DNA from: Flavobacteriales bacterium
Lineage (GTDB): Bacteria > Bacteroidota > Bacteroidia > Flavobacteriales > Flavobacteriaceae
Direction of reading: 5' to 3'
Assembly (NCBI GenBank): GCA_004214185.1
Contig: SGZG01000013.1
Span: 1-36,991, forward strand
DNA length: 36,991 nucleotides
The notes under the pieces are model-generated. The model saw only the letters and a program-made list of their open reading frames with translations. It was not told the DNA's origin and did no database searches. Shown in pieces: positions 33,472 through 36,991 of this stretch. Within the stretch, counting starts at the first letter, position 1, and every line of letters begins with the position of its first letter. A program made the translations under genes and the position numbers.

Positions 33472-34287
33472 ATGAAAAACTTAAATGATAAAGTTGTAGT
33501 CATTACAGGTGCTGGTTCAGGAATTGGGAGATCTTTAGCTTTAAAAATGTACAAACTTGGAGCAAAACTAGCTTTAAACGATCTCAAAAAAAATGCTTTG
33601 GATAAAACTTTATCAATGATCGATAATCCTGAAAATATATACACCGAAACCTTTGATGTTTCTGTCAAAAAAGATTTTGATCTATTTGCAAAAAATGTGA
33701 TCAACCATTTCAAAAAAGTGGATGTATTAATTAACAATGCTGGTATTACTGTAGGAAGTTATTCTGTGTCTGAAACATCAATTGAAAAGTATGAGAAAGT
33801 CATAGGTATTAATTTATGGGGAATGATTTACGGAACACTATGTTTTCTTCCAGAGTTAAGAAAACAAACTGAATCAAGTGTAGTAAACATTTCTAGTGTA
33901 TGGGGATTACTTGGTTCACCCTACCAATCTGCCTACAGTGTTTCTAAGTTTGGGATTAGAGGTTTCAGTGAAGCATTGGCAGCAGAAGAATTTTGCATTA
34001 ATTCTGGAGTTGTTGTCACAAGTGTTCATCCTGGTGGTGTCAAAACTAATATTGTTAGAAATATAGAGGGTCAAAATCTTAGTGAAAAACAATTAAAAAA
34101 ATTAGATGCTCATTTTCCAACCACAGCTGATAAAACCGCAAATAAAATAATTGAAGGTATCACTAAAAAGAAAACAAGAATTGTAATAGGTCCTGATGCT
34201 AAACTAATGTATAGATTAACCAGGTTTTCTAATAGAATCACCATGAAATTCATAGTCAACTGGGCAAAAAAAATGATGAAAATATAG
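33472..34287 (+). CDS. SDR family oxidoreductase
   Basis: 271-residue classical SDR: TGAGSGIG (12-19), NNAG (88-91), S142 and Y155-K159 (YSVSK). The tail beyond residue 230 carries basic residues and MYRLTRFSNRITMKFIVNW, like the longer membrane-associated SDRs acting on retinoids or steroids and those seen next to flavin monooxygenase genes. Placed directly after the hydroxylase, it would oxidise the new alcohol to a ketone or aldehyde. Confidence 0.92.
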   Translation: MKNLNDKVVVITGAGSGIGRSLALKMYKLGAKLALNDLKKNALDKTLSMIDNPENIYTETFDVSVKKDFDLFAKNVINHFKKVDVLINNAGITVGSYSVSETSIEKYEKVIGINLWGMIYGTLCFLPELRKQTESSVVNISSVWGLLGSPYQSAYSVSKFGIRGFSEALAAEEFCINSGVVVTSVHPGGVKTNIVRNIEGQNLSEKQLKKLDAHFPTTADKTANKIIEGITKKKTRIVIGPDAKLMYRLTRFSNRITMKFIVNWAKKMMKI

Positions 34288-34289
34288 CA

Positions 34290-35318
34290 ATGAAATCTTT
34301 GATAAAATATACATTTTCTTTGCTTGTATTTGTAATATTTATGTCATTGTCATTTATTAATTTTTTTCCTGAAAAACTTTCAAAATCTTTGACAAGTTTC
34401 ACTATTGAAAGGAATCAAACTAGTTTTTCAATTAATGAAGATGAAATTACAGTATTTACTATCGGAACAGGTTCTCCTTTAAATACCAGTAGAGTTCAAT
34501 CTGGAACAGCTGTGTTTATAAAAGACAAATTTTTCATCTTTGATGTTGGTGACGGAGTTGTAACAAAAGCAGAAGAAATGAATCTTCCTTTGAATGAGTT
34601 AGATGCAGTATTTATAACTCATTTTCACTCTGATCATTACATAGATCTCCCTTATTTAATTAATAGATCTTGGGTTCTTGGAAGAAATAAAGACTTAAAT
34701 GTTTATGGACCTGAAGGATTGAAAAATATCCTCGATAGCAATTACGACTTTTTAAAACTAGAAAACAAATACCGAGTTGATCATCACGGCTCTGATTTAA
34801 TGAACACTAAATATGCATATGGTGTATCTAATGAATTTAAAATAGAGGACAATAAAAAAATTATATACGACTCTGACGAAATTAAAATTACTGCCTTCAA
34901 TGTTGATCATTACCCAATTGAACCATCTGTTGGATATTCTATTGAATACAATAATAAAAAAGTAGTGATAAGCGGAGACACAAAAGCAAATGAATTAGTG
35001 TTTAAAATGGCTACAAATGCTGATTTATTAATACACGAGGCAATATTAAATTCTTTATTAAAAAATACAGTTAAAATCCTAGAAAATAAAGAAATGCACA
35101 GAAATTCACATATTGTTCATGATATTCAGGATTATCATACCCCACCTAATGAAATTGTTAAATTAGCCAATATAGCCAATGTTAAAAATTTAGTATTACA
35201 TCATTTAACTCCATCACCTGATAATATTATTATTAATAAACTCTATGAAAAGCAAATCAAAGATTTTAATGGAAAGGTATATTTGGCAAAAGATGGTGAC
35301 AAATTTATTGTTAAATAA
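34290..35318 (+). CDS. Exported metallo-beta-lactamase-fold hydrolase
   Basis: 342 residues. A hydrophobic N-terminal segment (about 7-24) acts as signal peptide or anchor. The MBL metal motif HFHSDH (111-116) is complete, FDVGDGV precedes it and SGDTK and LHHLTPSP supply the later Asp and His ligands. Sequence type is the RNase Z/arylsulfatase-AtsA-like group, probably a periplasmic ester, lactone or sulfate-ester hydrolase. It starts 2 bases after the SDR stop. Confidence 0.9.
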   Translation: MKSLIKYTFSLLVFVIFMSLSFINFFPEKLSKSLTSFTIERNQTSFSINEDEITVFTIGTGSPLNTSRVQSGTAVFIKDKFFIFDVGDGVVTKAEEMNLPLNELDAVFITHFHSDHYIDLPYLINRSWVLGRNKDLNVYGPEGLKNILDSNYDFLKLENKYRVDHHGSDLMNTKYAYGVSNEFKIEDNKKIIYDSDEIKITAFNVDHYPIEPSVGYSIEYNNKKVVISGDTKANELVFKMATNADLLIHEAILNSLLKNTVKILENKEMHRNSHIVHDIQDYHTPPNEIVKLANIANVKNLVLHHLTPSPDNIIINKLYEKQIKDFNGKVYLAKDGDKFIVK

Positions 35319-35891
35319 ATGAAGAACTTAAGTCAAAATAAAATATTAATTCCTGTAGTTACATTGCTATCAATTTTACTGGGTATTTACATAGCTGTAA
35401 CAAAAATAAATTCTTCTACACAAAACAGCGAATTATCAATTAAAAATGGTAACTGGACAGTTAATCCAAACATGGATTTAAAAGACAATTATCAAAGAGC
35501 TTATATAGCTAGAATTGGAGTTTTTGCTCTTGACGAGAAAGAGGCACTTTATTTTTTGGCTAGCAAAGACTCAGATGGTCAAATTTTAAGTTCAGATTTT
35601 GATTATCAAATAATTGGTAAACCACCAAAAGGTAGGTATTGGAGCTACACCTTGTATGGTAAAGATTATTTTTTGGTTAAAAACGATCATAATATTCATG
35701 CAATAAATAAAGAAAACTTTGATATAAATAAACCCATTATAATTTCCTCAAAAAGAACAGAAGTTAATTGGCTTCCATCTGGAAATGAAAAAGAATTTCA
35801 TATTACTCTAAGGATTTATAATCCTGAAAAAGATGTTTACGAAAACTTAGAGTCTATAAAACTTCCTGAAATAAAAAGAATTGAGCTATGA
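35319..35891 (+). CDS. DUF1214-like membrane-anchored protein
   Basis: 190 residues with an N-terminal membrane anchor (about 9-26). The body, NPNMDLKDNYQRAYIARIGVFALDEKEALYF, RYWSYTLYGKDYFLV and the C-terminal NWLPSG...FHITLRIYNPEKDVYENL, matches the DUF1214 beta-rich domain (NWLP...RLY.P). Function unknown. In many bacteria DUF1254 and DUF1214 are fused in one 400-500-residue secreted protein; here they are separate genes. It begins on the base after the MBL stop and overlaps the next gene by 4 bases. Confidence 0.82.
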   Translation: MKNLSQNKILIPVVTLLSILLGIYIAVTKINSSTQNSELSIKNGNWTVNPNMDLKDNYQRAYIARIGVFALDEKEALYFLASKDSDGQILSSDFDYQIIGKPPKGRYWSYTLYGKDYFLVKNDHNIHAINKENFDINKPIIISSKRTEVNWLPSGNEKEFHITLRIYNPEKDVYENLESIKLPEIKRIEL

Positions 35892-36403
35892 GAAAGTTAA
35901 TTCTTTATCTTTTATTATCATTTATATTAAGTTATGGATCTTACAGCGTCACTATTTTAATGATTCCGAACATAATTTATAAAGTATTTCATTATAAAAT
36001 TGTAAATAATCAAAATGTAAAGGATAATGAATTAAAACATTTTGATATACCCAACGACCAATCACGAGATGTTGTCATGCCTAATCCAGATTTTTTATAT
36101 TCAACAAGTTTTTATGACTTATCTAATGGAGATCTTAATTTAAAAGGTAAAATGCCTGACTCTACATACTGGTCTGTTTCATTTTATAAGCCTAATACTG
36201 TTAATTGGTTTGTAAAAAACGACAATGAATTTATTGACAACAACCTTGATATGAAAATTACTCTTTCTAATTCTGACCAAGAAAATAGTATAGTTTCACC
36301 TTTAAAAAAAGGATTTATGATCATACGAATATTAGTTGAAAAGAAAGATAGCAAATCAATAGATTATTATAAAGCTCTACAAAAAAGCATAACTTTAAAT
36401 TAG
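35888..36403 (+). CDS. DUF1254-like membrane-anchored protein
   Basis: 171 residues with an N-terminal hydrophobic segment (about 4-28). The block VVMPNPDFLYSTSFYDLSNG (about 58-77) and MPDSTYWSVSFYKPNT match the DUF1254 core, which normally reads R..NPDTLYS..W.DL..gP. Function unknown; it probably forms a complex with the DUF1214-like partner at the membrane, coupled to it by an ATGA overlap. Last gene before the dehalogenase-like gene. Confidence 0.78.
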   Translation: MRKLILYLLLSFILSYGSYSVTILMIPNIIYKVFHYKIVNNQNVKDNELKHFDIPNDQSRDVVMPNPDFLYSTSFYDLSNGDLNLKGKMPDSTYWSVSFYKPNTVNWFVKNDNEFIDNNLDMKITLSNSDQENSIVSPLKKGFMIIRILVEKKDSKSIDYYKALQKSITLN

Positions 36404-36417
36404 TTTTTTTTATTAAA

Positions 36418-36435
36418 TTAGTATTTAAATACTAA
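36418..36435 (+). promoter_or_regulatory. Palindromic operator (site 5, dehalogenase-like gene)
   Basis: TTAGTATTTAAATACTAA is an exact copy of the shared palindrome. With flanking bases it forms a perfect 24-base palindrome (36415-36438). It ends 5 bases before the ATG at 36441, so bound protein would occlude the start region. Confidence 0.65.
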
Positions 36436-36440
36436 TTTTC

Positions 36441-36991
36441 ATGGATAAATTAAAAAGGCAAATTCAAAAACTAATTGTTAATTTGATGGGGTCTCCCATT
36501 AAAATTGACCCTAGTATAAATAACAGAAAGGTCAAAACAATTGCTCCAATACCGAAAGAAGTTTTCTGGGATGCTAGTGTTAAAATTCACAAAACAAAAG
36601 CTGGAATTGAATATGTAAAAACTCCGGGGGAATGTTTTTCAGAAATTCCTGGCTATAATTTTAATGAAAATTATTGCGATATAAATGGACTTAAAATGCA
36701 CTATGTTGATGCTGGTCCAAGCGATGGAAAAATTCTTTTATTACTTCATGGTCAACCGGTTTGGTCATATTTGTACCGCACAATGATTCACGAACTTGTT
36801 GCAAAAGGATATAGATGTATTGCGCCAGATTTAATAGGGATGGGAAAGTCAGATAAACCAATTTCAATTAAATATCATGTTTATGACACTCATTGTGATA
36901 ATGTTTTAAGTTTTATTAAAAAATTGAAACTCAAAAAAATTACTCTTTTTTGTCAGGACTGGGGAAGTTTAATAGGTCTTAGAATTGCTGG
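36441..36991 (+). CDS. Haloalkane dehalogenase-like alpha/beta hydrolase (3' truncated by window)
   Basis: 183 residues are visible before the window ends. After an unusual N-terminal extension of about 45 residues the sequence follows the haloalkane dehalogenase HLD-I pattern. It has the oxyanion loop LLHGQPVWSYLYRTM (102-116), APDLIGMGKSDKP (128-140), and the nucleophile elbow CQDWGS with D173 followed by halide-binding W174. An aspartate nucleophile fits dehalogenases and also epoxide hydrolases; the DW pair favours dehalogenase. Position 105 is Gln where DhlA has Glu and HLD-II enzymes Asn. The catalytic His and acid lie beyond the window. Confirmation of halide specificity is not possible from this part. 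Confidence 0.87.
   Translation, partial: MDKLKRQIQKLIVNLMGSPIKIDPSINNRKVKTIAPIPKEVFWDASVKIHKTKAGIEYVKTPGECFSEIPGYNFNENYCDINGLKMHYVDAGPSDGKILLLLHGQPVWSYLYRTMIHELVAKGYRCIAPDLIGMGKSDKPISIKYHVYDTHCDNVLSFIKKLKLKKITLFCQDWGSLIGLRIA

Noticed and set aside
15169-36991. Classical steroid-degradation cluster
   Set aside because: No KshA, KstD, HsaA-D, IpdAB or Mce-type genes are present; only individual enzymes resemble steroid-pathway ones, so the label is not supported.
1-36991. CRISPR arrays, insertion sequences, phage or integrative-element boundaries
   Set aside because: No regularly spaced repeats, transposase or integrase genes or attachment-site duplications were seen; the single tRNA-Arg shows no 3' end duplicate that I could find.

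Overview
The window looks like chromosomal DNA of a low-GC (roughly 30% G+C), gene-dense, probably marine member of the Bacteroidota, most likely a flavobacterium. Support comes from a eukaryote-like type II glutamine synthetase, the roughly 390-residue Bacteroidota form of AIR synthase, an SDR-type threonine dehydrogenase, a DUF2452 protein, a TonB-dependent receptor with an N-terminal carboxypeptidase-regulatory-like domain, and weak Shine-Dalgarno signals. Intergenic gaps are short and several convergent genes overlap at their 3' ends, as in streamlined marine genomes. No CRISPR array, transposase, integrase or rRNA was seen. There is one tRNA (Arg, anticodon ACG).

Region 1 (1-15168) is mostly housekeeping: a truncated amidohydrolase, purU, an alpha/beta hydrolase, pyrF, prfA, purM, glnA (type II), a CaCA-family Na+/Ca2+ exchanger, and a divergent kbl/tdh pair that makes a threonine-to-glycine route. 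Then come DUF2452, tRNA-Arg, two genes of fewer than 50 codons (48 and 34 aa), a DUF1080 protein and a saccharopine-dehydrogenase-family protein. The region ends with a two-gene operon, a lysine 6-dehydrogenase-like protein plus a DUF1338 (2-oxoadipate dioxygenase/decarboxylase-like) protein, preceded by a compact set of repeated half-sites.

Region 2 (15169-32515) is a catabolic island for an acyl-CoA-type substrate. A seven-gene minus-strand operon encodes a zinc-free MDR reductase, thiolase, SDR, MaoC hydratase, PaaG-like crotonase and two different acyl-CoA dehydrogenases. Upstream is a second minus-strand unit (acyl-CoA carboxylase beta subunit plus a second crotonase), closed by a hairpin terminator. 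Divergent from it are an acyl-CoA ligase, a TonB-dependent receptor with unusually hydrophobic predicted loops, a nitronate-monooxygenase-like flavoprotein and, convergent, acetoacetyl-CoA synthetase with a small membrane protein.

Region 3 (32587-36991) is a tightly packed plus-strand operon: membrane di-iron hydroxylase (sterol desaturase/fatty acid hydroxylase superfamily), SDR, exported metallo-beta-lactamase-fold hydrolase, and small DUF1214-like and DUF1254-like membrane-anchored proteins. A haloalkane-dehalogenase-like enzyme follows and runs off the window.

The most interesting observation is that five intergenic regions in regions 2 and 3 carry the same palindrome, TTAGTA-N6-TACTAA. 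They lie before the MDR operon, the TonB receptor, the nitronate-monooxygenase-like gene, the hydroxylase operon (shared with the divergent acetoacetyl-CoA synthetase unit) and the dehalogenase. This ties the two regions into one putative regulon: outer-membrane uptake, activation to CoA thioester, oxygenation/dehalogenation, beta-oxidation-like shortening and acetoacetate salvage. The substrate is unknown. A hydrophobic branched or cyclic compound (terpenoid, sterol-like or halogenated lipid) is an inference, and no regulator gene is present in the window.
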